Shown here: positions 50,557-57,713 of the stretch, piece by piece
Layout: each line of letters opens with the position of its first letter
How positions within the stretch are numbered: position 1 is the first letter of the stretch
Assembly: GCA_024734495.1 (NCBI GenBank)
Contig: JALMQS010000102.1
Coordinates: 8,695,736 to 8,759,735, forward strand
Reading direction: 5' to 3'
DNA from: Forficula auricularia
Lineage: Eukaryota; Arthropoda; Insecta; Dermaptera; Forficulidae
DNA length: 64,000 nt
Position numbers and translations under genes: made by a program
Notes under the pieces: model-generated
Told to the model about the DNA's origin: nothing
Database searches by the model: none
What the model saw: only the letters and a program-made list of their open reading frames with translations

Positions 50557-51513
50557 CTAGGGATTCGAAACGTCGAGAAAACCTCAGAAATCCAGGCGGA
50601 GAAAACCACTAGTAACATAGAACCCATTCGCGGAAACCTCAATGAACATATATATAAAACCTCCAAACTCAGAAAAAAATCATTAAGAGAAATTAATTTT
50701 AGATAAAATAATTATAATAGAAAATTGAAAAAATTATACCGAATGTATTAGATAGTTATTTTTCAATGGTGGTCATAAAATTTTTGAATTTTATTCGTAG
50801 GTCTTAATAAAAAAGTTGAGAACCGCTGATATAAATTAATAATTAATGCAACATAAAATGAATATTTCCAAATATTTCATAAGTTTCTTAAACAAAATAT
50901 CATTATTATTATTATTATTATTATTACTTTACCATACAGGGTATGGTCAAGTATTGTAATCGTGCATGAAAAAAGTGGATTTTTTGCTTCTTTTTTTTTC
51001 GAAATATCTCAAAAACGGCTGAAACTATTTTGGTTATAAAAATTGGGCGAAACCATGGCATTTCGGTCTACAAAAATGCCCTAATAATTGAACATCGAAA
51101 AAATTATATTTTTCGAGATAATAATTGTTTTGTCAAAATGTCTGTTAGTCAAGTCTGTTATTCTGTTAGTTAGTGAGTGAGTTACCAAATTTTTGTGGAC
51201 GAGCTAGCACAAAAACTAATAGGAATATCAAAACCAAATTTCACACGTAGTTTTGGTGCATTGAGATTAAGAGCTGATTAGATTTTGGTGGATATCGACC
51301 CAAAATAAAGGGGGGTTAAAAATTAAAAATCTAGGCTATTTGAGCAAACTCAACCAATTTTTTTTTTTTTCATTTCAAATCACAGTAGTAGATCACAAGT
51401 TGAGAAATGCTTAAAGATTAAAAAGTATCACTTACCTCAACTCGCCAAATGATAAAATTAGTTTGCCTTGGCGATATAGTTTGAAAAGCCGGATCGACAT
51501 AGTTCCCCGTCAT
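30562..51513 (-). CDS. villin-like actin-binding protein, 17 coding exons
   Basis: Villin/gelsolin-family protein, expected to cap, sever and bundle actin filaments in the cytoplasm under calcium control. Exons were joined by hand using GT/AG signs and frame: 51436-51513, 46697-46810, 43336-43511, 43157-43254, 42948-43088, 41161-41421, 39794-39973, 38247-38352, 37898-38139, 37623-37806, 35040-35176, 34667-34781, 34458-34592, 33400-33555, 31567-31673, 30751-30933 and 30562-30675. The product is about 841 residues, near the usual length of villins (about 820-840). Gelsolin repeat hallmarks recur: [56 protein letters not shown] and FTGFFGVWD. The C-terminus is a villin headpiece ([11 protein letters not shown]...[11 protein letters not shown]...IF). 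Two oddities: an extra G at the exon 3/4 junction, and no GT donor before the last exon. The ATG at 51511-51513 has a good context (GCTACCATGA), but the frame is open 10 codons upstream to the acceptor, so a further 5' coding exon cannot be excluded. Family assignment is sure; orthology within the family is inferred. Confidence 0.93.
30751..30933 (-). CDS. villin exon 16
   Basis: Residues 744-804: [16 protein letters not shown] and [20 protein letters not shown], the linker between the six-repeat core and the headpiece. The acceptor (TTTCAG) is clear. The 3' boundary is uncertain: no GT follows HRE, and continued translation stops after LQYKFTIL...NLY. Earlier in-frame donors GTTCAT (after Ala) or GTTGAT (after Asn) would shorten the exon by four or six codons. 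Confidence 0.8.
31362..31516. mobile_element. 155-bp MITE in villin intron 15
   Basis: Inverted ends GGGTGAACCGCGA and TCGCGGTTCACCCC, with subterminal 'attaggtgtacacc'. The same element, in opposite orientation, lies at 53457-53614. Confidence 0.8.
31567..31673 (-). CDS. villin exon 15
   Basis: Residues 708-743: [20 protein letters not shown], then [16 protein letters not shown], the end of gelsolin repeat 6. Acceptor TTTTCAG, donor GTATAA, phase 0 into exon 16. Confidence 0.92.
31885..31995. repeat. dispersed repeat family B
   Basis: Block 'gattttctttagaaatcaaa' plus 'actctgcca', preceded by 'aacacctcgggtttagtag'. Related copies lie at 36785-36870 and 47545-47640. Non-coding. Confidence 0.45.
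32677..32793 (-). other. exon-like ORF inside villin intron 14
   Basis: An acceptor-like TTTTCATTCAG at 32786-32796 is followed by a 35-codon frame [33 protein letters not shown], then stop. The reading is not low-complexity, yet it does not join exon 14 in frame (the junction would give an immediate TGA). It could be an alternative exon, a scrap of another gene, or chance. Confidence 0.2.
33400..33555 (-). CDS. villin exon 14
   Basis: Residues 656-707 plus one base: [34 protein letters not shown] and LAFNYLKT, the core of gelsolin repeat 6. Acceptor ATTTTAG, donor GTAAAC. Confidence 0.92.
34458..34592 (-). CDS. villin exon 13
   Basis: Residues 611-655 plus one base: [18 protein letters not shown], then [15 protein letters not shown]. 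This is the end of repeat 5 and the first strand of gelsolin repeat 6. Acceptor TCTTCAG, donor GTAACA. Confidence 0.92.
34667..34781 (-). CDS. villin exon 12
   Basis: Residues 573-610 plus one base: [19 protein letters not shown], then [15 protein letters not shown], the second half of gelsolin repeat 5. Acceptor ACATTAG, donor GTATAA. Confidence 0.92.
34868..34897. repeat. (AAT)n microsatellite
   Basis: About eight AAT units in villin intron 11, on the plus strand. The Tyr-rich ORF across it is an artefact. Confidence 0.8.
35040..35176 (-). CDS. villin exon 11
   Basis: Residues 527-572: [20 protein letters not shown], then [17 protein letters not shown], the start of gelsolin repeat 5. Acceptor TTTAAG, donor GTATGT. 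The intron before it (35177-37622) holds an R2-like retrotransposon fragment and a MITE. Confidence 0.92.
35399..36077 (+). pseudogene. R2-like non-LTR retrotransposon, C-terminal endonuclease part
   Basis: Two overlapping frames (35399-35719 and 35688-36077) form one protein broken by a frameshift near 35710. The first holds a zinc knuckle, [18 protein letters not shown]. The second holds [17 protein letters not shown] and HRNKIEKY, the PD-(D/E)-K pattern of the restriction-like endonuclease of R2-type LINEs. Reverse transcriptase is missing, so the copy is 5'-truncated. It sits in villin intron 10, antisense to the gene, and is strikingly GC-rich against its surroundings. Family level (R2, R4, NeSL) is unresolved. 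Confidence 0.85.
36078..36275 (+). mobile_element. 3' UTR of the R2-like element
   Basis: Follows the endonuclease stop codon. It contains 'ggctctctcattcagccgct' and ends near 'ggcccaataaacaaaata', with an AATAAA and A-rich end. The exact 3' boundary is not certain. Confidence 0.5.
36660..37060 (+). repeat. dispersed repeat family A with family B inserted or fused
   Basis: 'aatttcagctcattagctt' and 'gagctagaaatacaaac' come first, then a family-B block (36785-36870), then 'ctcaagttatcgcgggtgtc' and 'gtgaattcaatagtc'. Lies in villin intron 10. Confidence 0.45.
37215..37469. mobile_element. 255-bp MITE, copy 2
   Basis: Inverted relative to 15092-15347, with ends 'cgtcgccttagagtgtaaac' and 'gtttacagtctaagccgacg'. 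Lies in villin intron 10. Confidence 0.7.
37623..37806 (-). CDS. villin exon 10
   Basis: Residues 466-526 plus one base: [17 protein letters not shown], then [18 protein letters not shown] and LVFQGGLAS. This is the rest of gelsolin repeat 4, with the pattern seen in exons 3-4. Acceptor TTTTAG, donor GTAATT. Confidence 0.92.
37898..38139 (-). CDS. villin exon 9
   Basis: Residues 385-465. It carries the inter-half linker, then [31 protein letters not shown] and IILYYWL, the start of gelsolin repeat 4. Acceptor TTTCAG, donor GTGAGT. It joins exon 8 in phase 1 and exon 10 in phase 0. Confidence 0.92.
38247..38352 (-). CDS. villin exon 8
   Basis: Residues 350-384 plus one base: [17 protein letters not shown], then ISWTDRVPP. 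This is the end of repeat 3 and the linker between the two halves of the protein. Acceptor TTATAG, donor GTATAA, phase 1. Confidence 0.88.
38542..38586 (-). ncRNA. hammerhead-like ribozyme motif
   Basis: Minus strand: gcca-CTGAAGA-t-GTTGC-gaacca-GCAAC-GAAAC-GTT-tggc. Stem II is a wholly different pairing from the other loci (GTTGC/GCAAC). Stem I is gcca/tggc. The extra base is T instead of A. Confidence 0.6.
38805..38848 (+). ncRNA. hammerhead-like ribozyme motif, decayed stem II
   Basis: gcca-CTGAAGA-a-GTT-atgaaccagc-AAC-GAAAC-GTT-tggc. The core and stem I match the partner arm. Stem II has lost two pairs. Confidence 0.45.
39055..39275. mobile_element. fold-back element with degraded hammerhead-like motif
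   Basis: The arms (39055-39123 and 39198-39272) are complementary ('ggacaagttttctcgcaatt' side). The motif at 39165-39215 reads CTGAAGA-a-GTCGGCGAAATCGAGGAAATGTT, with the GAAAC box decayed. The left arm ends within a few nt of the position matching the predicted cleavage site. Confidence 0.5.
39794..39973 (-). CDS. villin exon 7
   Basis: Residues 290-349, 60 codons, acceptor TTTTAG and donor [26 protein letters not shown] and [14 protein letters not shown], then [10 protein letters not shown], form the central part of gelsolin repeat 3. Confidence 0.9.
39975..41160. other. villin intron 6
   Basis: AT-rich, with (TA)n at 39980-39998 and a T run at 40152-40174. A family-A copy lies at 40860-41045. 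No gene. Confidence 0.6.
41161..41421 (-). CDS. villin exon 6
   Basis: Residues 203-289, the largest exon (87 codons), phase 0 at both ends, donor GTATAT. It starts [15 protein letters not shown] (the helix of repeat 2) and ends in a strand with [16 protein letters not shown] that opens repeat 3. The middle is acidic and probably a linker. Confidence 0.9.
42005..42245 (+). repeat. dispersed repeat family A
   Basis: 'cgaagttgtgaagctagaaa' and 'cctaaaatctaat', then 'cttagttacacacagagaga' and 'tgcgtgaattcaata'. Lies in villin intron 5. Confidence 0.5.
42948..43088 (-). CDS. villin exon 5
   Basis: Residues 156-202, 47 codons, phase 0 at both ends, acceptor TAATAG and donor GTGAGT. It contains [16 protein letters not shown] and [14 protein letters not shown], typical of gelsolin repeat 2. 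Confidence 0.9.
43157..43254 (-). CDS. villin exon 4
   Basis: Residues 123-155: [16 protein letters not shown] then RPRLYRVK. This is the end of gelsolin repeat 1 and the linker into repeat 2. Acceptor TTTAAG, donor GTAATT. It needs one base from exon 3 to complete GGT (Gly). Confidence 0.87.
43336..43511 (-). CDS. villin exon 3
   Basis: Residues 65-122 plus a split glycine. It carries [25 protein letters not shown] and [12 protein letters not shown], the core of gelsolin repeat 1. The only plausible donor (GTATTT) follows AAAGG, giving 176 nt. Exon 4 reads in frame only if this exon contributes 175 nt, so one G of the GGG run at 43335-43337 is surplus. An assembly error, a polymorphism or a real lesion are all possible. 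Confidence 0.88.
43515..44310. other. part of villin intron 2, no feature seen
   Basis: AT-rich, without recognisable coding or repeat structure, apart from a small inverted pair around 43715-43755. Confidence 0.5.
44325..44975 (+). mobile_element. composite tRNA-SINE with (GAA)n tail
   Basis: Flanked by GTGTACATGGGTCA (44311-44324) and GTGTACATAGGTCA (44976-44989), a 14-bp duplication with one mismatch. The head is tRNA-like, with A-box region TTGGACGAGTGG and B box GGGTTCAAGCCC. The phrase 'cccttgaagaa' occurs both at 44529 and just before the right duplication. This suggests that the 63-bp inverted-repeat part arose within, or was inserted into, the SINE 3' part. Confidence 0.65.
44703..44955. 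repeat. perfect 63-bp inverted repeat
   Basis: 44703-44765 and 44893-44955 are exact complements over 63 bp, with a 127-bp unique spacer. Perfect identity implies a recent origin or ongoing conversion. Confidence 0.85.
45558..46240 (-). repeat. 700-bp dispersed repeat, copy 2
   Basis: Complement of 1441-2132. It starts CAGTGGCGTGGGGTCC and 'tgtggatgcggtgcatccc' and ends 'ggggcgaagatcccaaaata'. A hAT-like terminus is possible. Lies in villin intron 2. No ORF. Confidence 0.6.
46340..46535 (+). repeat. short direct repeat, two 88-bp units
   Basis: 'tttttggatagcatcccctg' and 'gttgaaaagtcaccaa' occur at 46355-46392 and 46440-46478. Both are followed by 'atataatattaatgataatt'. Recent tandem duplication inside villin intron 2. 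Confidence 0.75.
46697..46810 (-). CDS. villin exon 2
   Basis: Residues 27-64, phase 0 at both ends, acceptor TTTAG and donor GTAGTG. It contains [13 protein letters not shown], the second strand of gelsolin repeat 1, followed by NQPCGPDIP before the junction. It continues the WRVE of exon 1 as in other villins. Confidence 0.88.
47780..48035. mobile_element. fold-back element, GAAAC-TATA-GTC hammerhead-like subfamily
   Basis: The arms ('ggagacaataaaagagagct' and its complement 'tttcttttattgtctccttc') enclose two inverted copies of 'agactgatgaagag'. The plus motif at 47921-47965 reads CTGATGA-a-GAG...CTC-TCaaaac-TATA-GTC. The minus motif at 47815-47855 reads CTGATGA...CTCTC-GAAAC-TATA-ATT. 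Each has one core change. Lies in villin intron 1. Confidence 0.55.
47921..47965 (+). ncRNA. hammerhead-like motif with TATA-closed stem III
   Basis: CTGATGA at 47927-47933, stem II GAG/CTC, then (G to A changed) aAAAC, tetraloop TATA and GTC. Stem III AC/GT closed by four bases is the ordinary type I short-stem III form. The G12 change makes this copy probably inactive. Confidence 0.4.
48040..49820. other. part of villin intron 1, gene-free
   Basis: A GC-rich scrap at 48940-48975 and C/G runs near 49745-49765; otherwise AT-rich with no coding features. Confidence 0.5.
49960..51345. repeat. large inverted repeat with about 390-bp arms
   Basis: 49960-50350 and 50935-51345 are complementary with moderate divergence ('gcaccaaaatctaatcagct' against its complement near 51265). 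Blocks match in order, including 'cagactaacagacatt' and 'cgaaaaatataatta'. The spacer holds (TA)n at 50514-50555 and (ATT)n at 50895-50925. Related single pieces lie at 29400-29780 and 9310-9420. Lies mostly in villin intron 1. Confidence 0.65.
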
Positions 51514-51543
51514 GGTAGCTAAATACTCGGCGCGATGAAACAA
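51436..51543 (-). CDS. villin exon 1 (start codon exon)
   Basis: The exon runs from an acceptor (CCTTAG) at 51544-51545 to a GTAAG donor at 51431-51435. The first 30 nt (51514-51543) are treated as 5' UTR. Coding starts at ATG 51511-51513 and gives residues 1-26, ending TNFIIWRVE, the opening strand of gelsolin repeat 1. The codons upstream of the ATG are open, so the true start may lie in an unseen upstream exon. Confidence 0.8.
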
Positions 51544-52000
51544 CTAAGGAAGGAAAAACGCTTGTTAGTATTCACTTCCAGGTGATGCCAATGAATTAAA
51601 ACCAACTCCAAAATGTATTTAATAATCTAAATGAGCGAGTTTTAAGATAAAAATTTATAAATGGTGAGATAAGGCACGAGATATAAATTGATTATCAGAG
51701 TAATATCGAAAGTAAATGAGAAGTGATACATCATCTCACTATAGATTGATTTGAAAAATAAAATGGAGATTAACATCAATTTATTAATACTAATTAATCA
51801 ATAAACATAGAATTTATTATATTAAAACTTAAAACTAATTATTTTCATTTGAAATTTTTATAATTTTTATTTTATGAAAAATAGATGAAATTTTTAAAAG
51901 ATTGTAAAAACAACTCGCGGAGGTTCCTTATCGCCACAATTTTTCGTTTAAATAATTACGAAAAAGAAAAGGTCAAATTTTAATATGTTTAAATTATGTC

Positions 52001-52047
52001 AGAAGGTTACAGGCCTTCAGGAGTCGAACTCGAGCGCCTGCTATCCG
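52001..52047. repeat. 47-bp target duplication, left
   Basis: Identical to 53213-53259 on the other side of the LINE's poly(A). Begins AGAAGGTTACAGGCC and ends CGCCTGCTATCCG. Long for a non-LTR element but perfect. Confidence 0.85.
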
Positions 52048-52064
52048 GGCATGCTTAGGGCCGG

Positions 52065-52997
52065 TTGTATGTCGCAAAACCAGCCTTTGGATTCACACCA
52101 ACACTTCGCAAATGGATTGAAAGCTTTCTGACAAACCGAAGTATAAAAGTTGTGGTGGATGGAACATCTTCTGAATCGTTCTCCACAAACTCTGGTGTTC
52201 CCCAAGGCTCTGTAATCTCCTCCACACTCTTCCTTATTTATATAAACGACCTTATTGATCAAACGGCAAACCCCACTCATTGTTACGCCGACGATAGCAC
52301 TCTACACGGCAAACCCTCTCTCCCGAATAATCGAATCAATATTGCCTCCTCAATTACTCTCGACCTAGACAAACTGAATAAATGGGGCTCTCAAAATTTA
52401 GTTAACTTCAATTCAAACAAGACTCAATGTTGTCTAATTTCTAGGCGCGAAAATAGAGATTTCCCTGATATTCACTTCGATTCGAATACCCTGAAAATGT
52501 GTGACAGCCTATCCATGTTGGGCGTCTCTGTCGCATCTGACCTGTCTTGGAATGAACACATCTCCTCTGTGGCGAAATCTGCAGCAAGGAAGATTGGCTT
52601 CTTATTCAGGTCCAAGCGATTTTACAAACCCCCACAACTTCTCACCATCTACAAGGCCCAAATCCGCCCCTGTCTCGAATACGGCTCTCATCTGTGGAGA
52701 GGAGCCTCAAAATATTCTCTTGCTACCCTTGATGCAATTCAGAAACGAGCCGTCAGGCTAATTGACGATTCTACCCTCACCGACTCCCTCGACTCGCTGG
52801 CTCATCGAAGAGATGTCTCCGCCCTTTCCCTTTTCTATAGATACTATCACGGCAGGTGCTCTGATGAGATAAAATCAATAATTCCCCCAAAGCATGCTTT
52901 GCACGCAGCACACGTTTTGCCGACTCCCAACACTCTTTCGCGGTCAAATTGGAAAAGTGCCGGACCACTTCATTCGCGAATTCATATATCCCCATGA
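52065..52997 (+). pseudogene. non-LTR retrotransposon reverse transcriptase, C-terminal part
   Basis: A 310-codon frame, LINE-derived from about 52079. Reverse transcriptase motifs: TLRKWIESFLTNRS, SGVPQGSVISSTLFLIYIND, THCYADDSTLH (catalytic YADD), LDKLNKWGSQN, LGVSVASDLSWNEHI and YKAQIRPCLEYGSHLW. The N-terminal endonuclease and early RT motifs are missing (5'-truncated). After SAGPLHSRI the frame shifts, and TSRNWNSLPASIFPSTYDLQ, TFKTRVHRHLRLHPLT can be read to about 53107, the family's usual C-terminus. Jockey/CR1/L2-type by pattern; clade not resolved. Confidence 0.9.
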
Positions 52998-53212
52998 CTT
53001 CAAGGAACTGGAACTCTCTCCCAGCCTCTATCTTTCCCAGCACCTATGATCTTCAAACCTTCAAAACCAGGGTGCATAGACACCTACGTCTACACCCTCT
53101 CACTTAAACAACTTTCCTTCTCTTCGGTAATGCAAGGGTCTTTTCGAGATCCATAGGGGCTACATCTTTACTGGTGCACCCCTTCTTGCATTCGATTGCA
53201 TTAAAAAAAAAA
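52998..53212 (+). mobile_element. LINE 3' end: frameshifted C-terminus, UTR and poly(A)
   Basis: The C-terminal frame stops at about 53107. A UTR containing 'ttactggtgcaccccttctt' ends in an A-run at 53203-53213. Retroposition is supported by this tail and the flanking duplication. Confidence 0.8.
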
Positions 53213-53259
53213 AGAAGGTTACAGGCCTTCAGGAGTCGAACTCGAGCGCCTGCTATCCG
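53213..53259. repeat. 47-bp target duplication, right
   Basis: Directly follows the A-run ending the LINE; identical to 52001-52047. Confidence 0.85.
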
Positions 53260-53265
53260 CATTAC

Positions 53266-53447
53266 TGTTAGGTGCGAAGTGATGTTTTACCACACCAAGG
53301 GTGGATGGTAGGGGCTGTGATGGCCAATCAGATGACAGGCACTGAAAGTTTCTGTCATCTGATTGGCCATCCCAGCCCCTCCATTTACCATCTACCCTTG
53401 GTTAGTGGTAAAAAGCATTTACTTTGCGACATACAACCGGCCCTTAG
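53266..53447. mobile_element. MITE with GGCCGGTTGTATGTCGC-type ends
   Basis: The inner palindrome ('gatggccaatcagatgacag' and complement) and right end 'gcatttactttgcgacatac' match the MITE at 18057-18157. The left end is shortened. A 25-bp piece of the same left end sits at 52054-52078, at the LINE's 5' junction. Confidence 0.6.
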
Positions 53448-53456
53448 TTCTCGGCG

Positions 53457-53614
53457 AGGGGTAAACCGCGACCTAATATCGTGTACACCTACTTCCACTT
53501 CCACTTTCATTTCCAAGTAGAAGATAAAAGGGCATTATCTAGTGAATTCCAAAAATAACTCCACATAATTCCAAAGACGTGTACACCTAATTCCAATCAC
53601 GGTTCACCCCTCAG
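53457..53614. mobile_element. 158-bp MITE, second copy
   Basis: Opposite orientation to 31362-31516, with ends AGGGGTAAACCGCGA and ACGGTTCACCCCT. Shares the 'gtgtacaccta' subterminal block on both sides. Confidence 0.8.
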
Positions 53615-53699
53615 TGCTCGGGTTCGACTCCTGAAAGCCTGTAACCTTCGGACATAATTTAAACATATCTAACAAGATCTAAAATTTGACCTTTTCTTT

Positions 53700-54235
53700 T
53701 TTGTAATGATTTTCATTTTCAACTAAGATTAGCTAATAAATATGTGTTTATTAATTGAAATTTTATTATTTTATCGGTCCATTTTATAATTATATATTTT
53801 TACTCTTCAATCAAATATAAAAAAAATAATCATGAAAAATATTACAGTCATGCAAAAAAATTATATTTAATCAGGAAACGTTTTCAGATAAAAAGCTAAA
53901 ATTTGGTGCATTGTTATGCAAAATACATAGTTGCCTACCATTTTCAGCTCATTGACTAAAACCTTTCAAGATTGGCATCTTTTTAAATAGGATTACCATA
54001 GATAGATTCTATTAGCCTTCAGCGGAAGTTTGCTTAAACCTAGAGATGAATTCCTTTCGACATCTATATACATATGTAGTATATCCTACTTGCAGATGGA
54101 AATTTCATTCAACTTAAAATAAACTATATTTTAAAATTTTGCTCAATTATTATCAATTATAAAGATTTGAGCATCTTCTTTTTGAAAATAGTTGGAATGT
54201 TTTTCAAAAATCAGCTCGGGTTCAGATTAACAAAT
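53700..54235. other. gene-free AT-rich DNA
   Basis: A family-A scrap near 53890-53975 ('ccattttcagctcattgact'); otherwise featureless. Confidence 0.45.
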
Positions 54236-54239
54236 CAAT

Positions 54240-54392
54240 TTTAAAAGAGAAAGAATTTAATTTTTAGAGAGATTCTAAGATTTTAATAGAAATATTATTA
54301 AATTGTGATATCAGAGGGGATTCATCCCCTCAATTTAATAATATTTCTATTAAAATCTTAGAATCTGTCCTAAAAATTAAATTATTTCATAT
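54240..54392. repeat. fold-back with 57-bp arms
   Basis: The arms ('agattctaagattttaatag' and complement) enclose 'atatcagaggggattcatcc'. That core resembles the 'atatcagagaggttcgtccc' core of the tRNA-like fold-back at 62.9 kb. Confidence 0.65.
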
Positions 54393-54849
54393 CAATTATG
54401 TTCACAATTAAATATTGAGGAAATAACTCAAATCAGGCGAAATTTTGAAAATGTTTACATTTTTCAAAGTTCAAATATACTTACTAATTTTCAATAATAT
54501 AATAAGAAAAAATACCCTGCTAAGCTTAAGGTGATGATAGAAGCACAGTATAGAAAATTCTATATTATACAGTAATGAAAAAAGGGAGCTCTCGGGCGCT
54601 AAACTCCGCTGCTTCATTTTTTCTCGCTGGGGCTGCCTAATGTACAGGCGTTTTATACTATACATTTAAAAACATCCGACAGCGTGCAAAGGAACCCACA
54701 TATTGAAAATTATGTCATTAAAATTTTAATTTTGAAGAGACAGAGAAAATAAATTGATGTGGCCCCCTCTTTTTATTATTAATATTTAATAAAATAATTT
54801 GTAATAATGATCTGTGGAAAATTTGCTTCATGTATTATTTATGTATTCT

Positions 54850-56395
54850 TTTCAAACATATATTTTTATTTTTATTAGTAATGAAGCTGTTGAAGCTTTT
54901 ATTTTTGTGATTAATTTGATTAAAATTTGAATTTTATTTTTAAATCACACATAATTAATTACAATTATTTATTGAACACGAACAAATAACTACGACGTTT
55001 CGATGAACACGAACAAATAACTTACGACGCTCTGATGAACACGATCAAATAATTACGACGTTTCGATAAGTCGTAGTTATTTGTTCGTGTTCAATAAATA
55101 ATTATAATTAATTATATGTGATTTAAATAAAATTCAAATTTTAATATATTTTTTAAATAATTAGTGTTATTCACATAACGATATAGTGTTCGATGAAACG
55201 ACTGAGAGGGCCACTTTAATTTAATCAAATGGAAATTTCGAGGTCAATCAATCCGATTATCTAATAGTTTGGAAAGAAAATTAAGCCATGTTGTAATCTG
55301 CGGGATGATAAATTTTGAACATAACAGAGCCCATATCAATAATTGAAATCTACTATTATTAAATTAGGTTGAGTTGGTGGTGTTTAACAAGGAGATCTCT
55401 ATCCTTAGAAACACCACCAACTCCAACCTAATTTTAACAATGTTTCACTATAAACCAACACCACGTTCCCTAAATTTGATTTACTATTTTTATTTAATAT
55501 GTTATTCTTCATGTAATTATAGGGAACCATATTTCTTTTAATTACTTTTTCTGATTTAAAATATATTTTAAAAATACCCGATAAAAAACAATTTGTCAAA
55601 TAGGACCACGGGCCTCTTTTCAAACATATATTTTTATTTTTATTAGTAATGAAGCTGTTGAAGCTTTTATTTTTGTGATTAATTTGATTAAAATTTGAAT
55701 TTTTATTTAAATCACACATAATTAATTACAATTATTTATTGAACACGAACAAATAACTACGACGTTTCGATGAACACGAACAAATAACTACGACGTTTCG
55801 ATGAACACGATCAAATAATTACGACGTTTCGATAAGTCGTAGTTATTTGTTCGTGTTCAATAAATAATTATAATTAATTATATGTGATTTAAATAAAATT
55901 CAAATTTTAATATATTTTTTAAATAATTAGTGTTATTCACATAACGATATAGTGTTCGATGAAACGACTGAGAGGGCCACTTTAATTTAATCAAATGGAA
56001 ATTTCGAGGTCAATCAATCCGATTATCTAATAGTTTGGAAAGAAAAATTAAGCCATGTTGTAATCTGCGGGATGATAAATTTTGAACATAATAGAGCCCA
56101 TATCAATAATTGAAATTTACTATTATTAAATTAGTTTGAGTTGGTGGTGTTTAACAAGGAGATCTCTATCCTTGTGAAACACACCACCAACTCCAACCTA
56201 ATTTAATTTTAACAATGTTTCACTATAAACCAACACCGCGTTCCCTAAATTTGATTTACTATTTTTATTTAATATGTTATTCTTCATGTAATTATAGGGA
56301 ACCATATTTCTTTTAATTACTTTTTCTGATTTAGAATATATTTTAAAATACCTGATAAAAAACAATTTGTCAAATAGGACAACGGGCCGCAAGTA
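54850..56395. repeat. tandem duplication, about 765-bp unit
   Basis: Copy 1 is 54850-55615 and copy 2 is 55617-56390, nearly identical. Each holds a fold-back with 80-bp arms around repeats of 'gatgaacacgaacaaataac', and a second hairpin ('ttggtggtgttt/aaacaccaccaa'). Each also has a minus-strand open stretch NMVPYNYMKNNILNK of no known family. The minus strand repeats CGAAACGTC about every 35 bp inside the fold-back. Confidence 0.8.
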
Positions 56396-56460
56396 AGTCT
56401 ATCGAGGGCCAAATGCGGCCAGCGGGTCGCGGGTTGGCCAGGCCTGATCTACTAGAGCTA
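56390..56460. mobile_element. hAT-like terminal fragment
   Basis: Minus strand begins CAGGCCTGGCCAACCCGCGA and continues with 'gcggccgc'-type sequence. Such GC-rich CAGGCCTGGCC ends are typical of several animal hAT transposons (from memory). It adjoins the right copy of the tandem duplication, so that duplication may be part of the element. Confidence 0.45.
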
Positions 56461-57356
56461 GAAAATTAATTTTAAGAAGTGTAGAGGTTAGGCTGTATGA
56501 CTAACAAGCACAAGGGCTTGGAATTGAATTTTACTACGGTCGACCAATTTCCATCGCTGACAAAAACTAAATGTTCCTCAACATAGAAATACAATTAACA
56601 ATTTTGCAGAGAATTTTACTATTCTACCTTAGTATTTTAGTAAACTCTCCTAAGTAACTACAAAAGCTCAGAGCGATTTTATCATAAAAACATAATGGAT
56701 AACTGAAGATATTTAGAGGAGTAAAAAATGCGGTCGTAGCTATTAGACATTCATTTTCTTTTTTATTATTTTTTTGACCTCAAATAGTCTGGTCATTAAA
56801 ATATAATAATATAAGTATAATATGTACCTGGAAAAATATCTGCTTCTATATATTTAAGTAGTTTATTTTTATATTTTTTCAATTGTATTTAAAAATACTG
56901 AATTTAAATGTACTCTTTCTCAAAGTGTCTTTTAATAATAAACAATAATAACTTTTGTTTTAATTTAGGAAACAGCAAATATTCATAGAATAACCCCATT
57001 TTCACGTAAACAATTAAAAATGAATAGAACTACTTTAAAATACAATAATTAAACACTTAACCCACCCATTCATTAACAAAAAAATGATAATCAAGTTGAA
57101 CCTGATTTATATGTAACCCAAGAAAAAAGTGAGATTAGTTGCAGCCCAGATTTACTTACAGGTTCATATTGTATAGAAATTGGATTTTAATTTCAAGTTA
57201 ATATGCAGAAGCATGAGTTTTTCTCAATGGTCTTGAAAATACAAATGAAGTGTTTTTATGTATGCATTTAGTACTTTCATTAATTTTCAATTGCTTTTAA
57301 GAATAATATTTCTATAATAGAGTATGAAGAGATAATGACTGATTAATTTTCCTTAA

Positions 57357-57581
57357 GGTAGTTGTTTCGCGACAATACTAGCAAAAAGTTAATGCAAGAG
57401 TATATAGAACAGACAATAAGGATTCATAATTCATAAGCTCAAAACTTTTTGCTGTTTATGTAGCCCTACTAGCTAATCCCGTGCTCGTTTGACAAATCTG
57501 GAAACACTGTCCGAGCTTAAATAATAATCTGTCTAAATTTCAAAAAAATCCTAAGAAAATCCATATGGTGAAACAGCTACC
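57357..57581. mobile_element. 225-bp internally deleted TTAA MITE, copy 2
   Basis: Same ends as 27342-28041 (GGTAGTTGTTTCGCGAC and GAAACAGCTACC) and flanked by TTAA on both sides. The first 170 bp and last 60 bp match; the middle 470 bp is missing. Confidence 0.8.
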
Positions 57582-57713
57582 TTAATTATGTAATTATTTT
57601 GTTAATTTACTTTATAAATTAATGCATAAATGCATTTTATTAAGAAAAATATTTATTCAATAAACAAGTACAAAAAATTAGCTATATACTAGCTCATTCT
57701 TCAGTACTTGTTC

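Larger units (their letters stand above)
51970..53697. mobile_element. nested element: inverted tRNA-like arms around LINE and MITEs
   Basis: The outer arms (about 51970-52047 and 53618-53697) are complementary and include a B-box-like GGTTCGACTCC (53623-53633). Similar tRNA-like fold-back ends occur at 62.9-63.2 kb. Inside lie, in order, a non-LTR retrotransposon, a repeat of the left arm (53213-53259), and two MITEs. Confidence 0.65.

Noticed and set aside
52041..53043. Minus-strand ORFs opposite the reverse transcriptase
   Set aside because: Shadows of the plus-strand retrotransposon frame; no domain readable.
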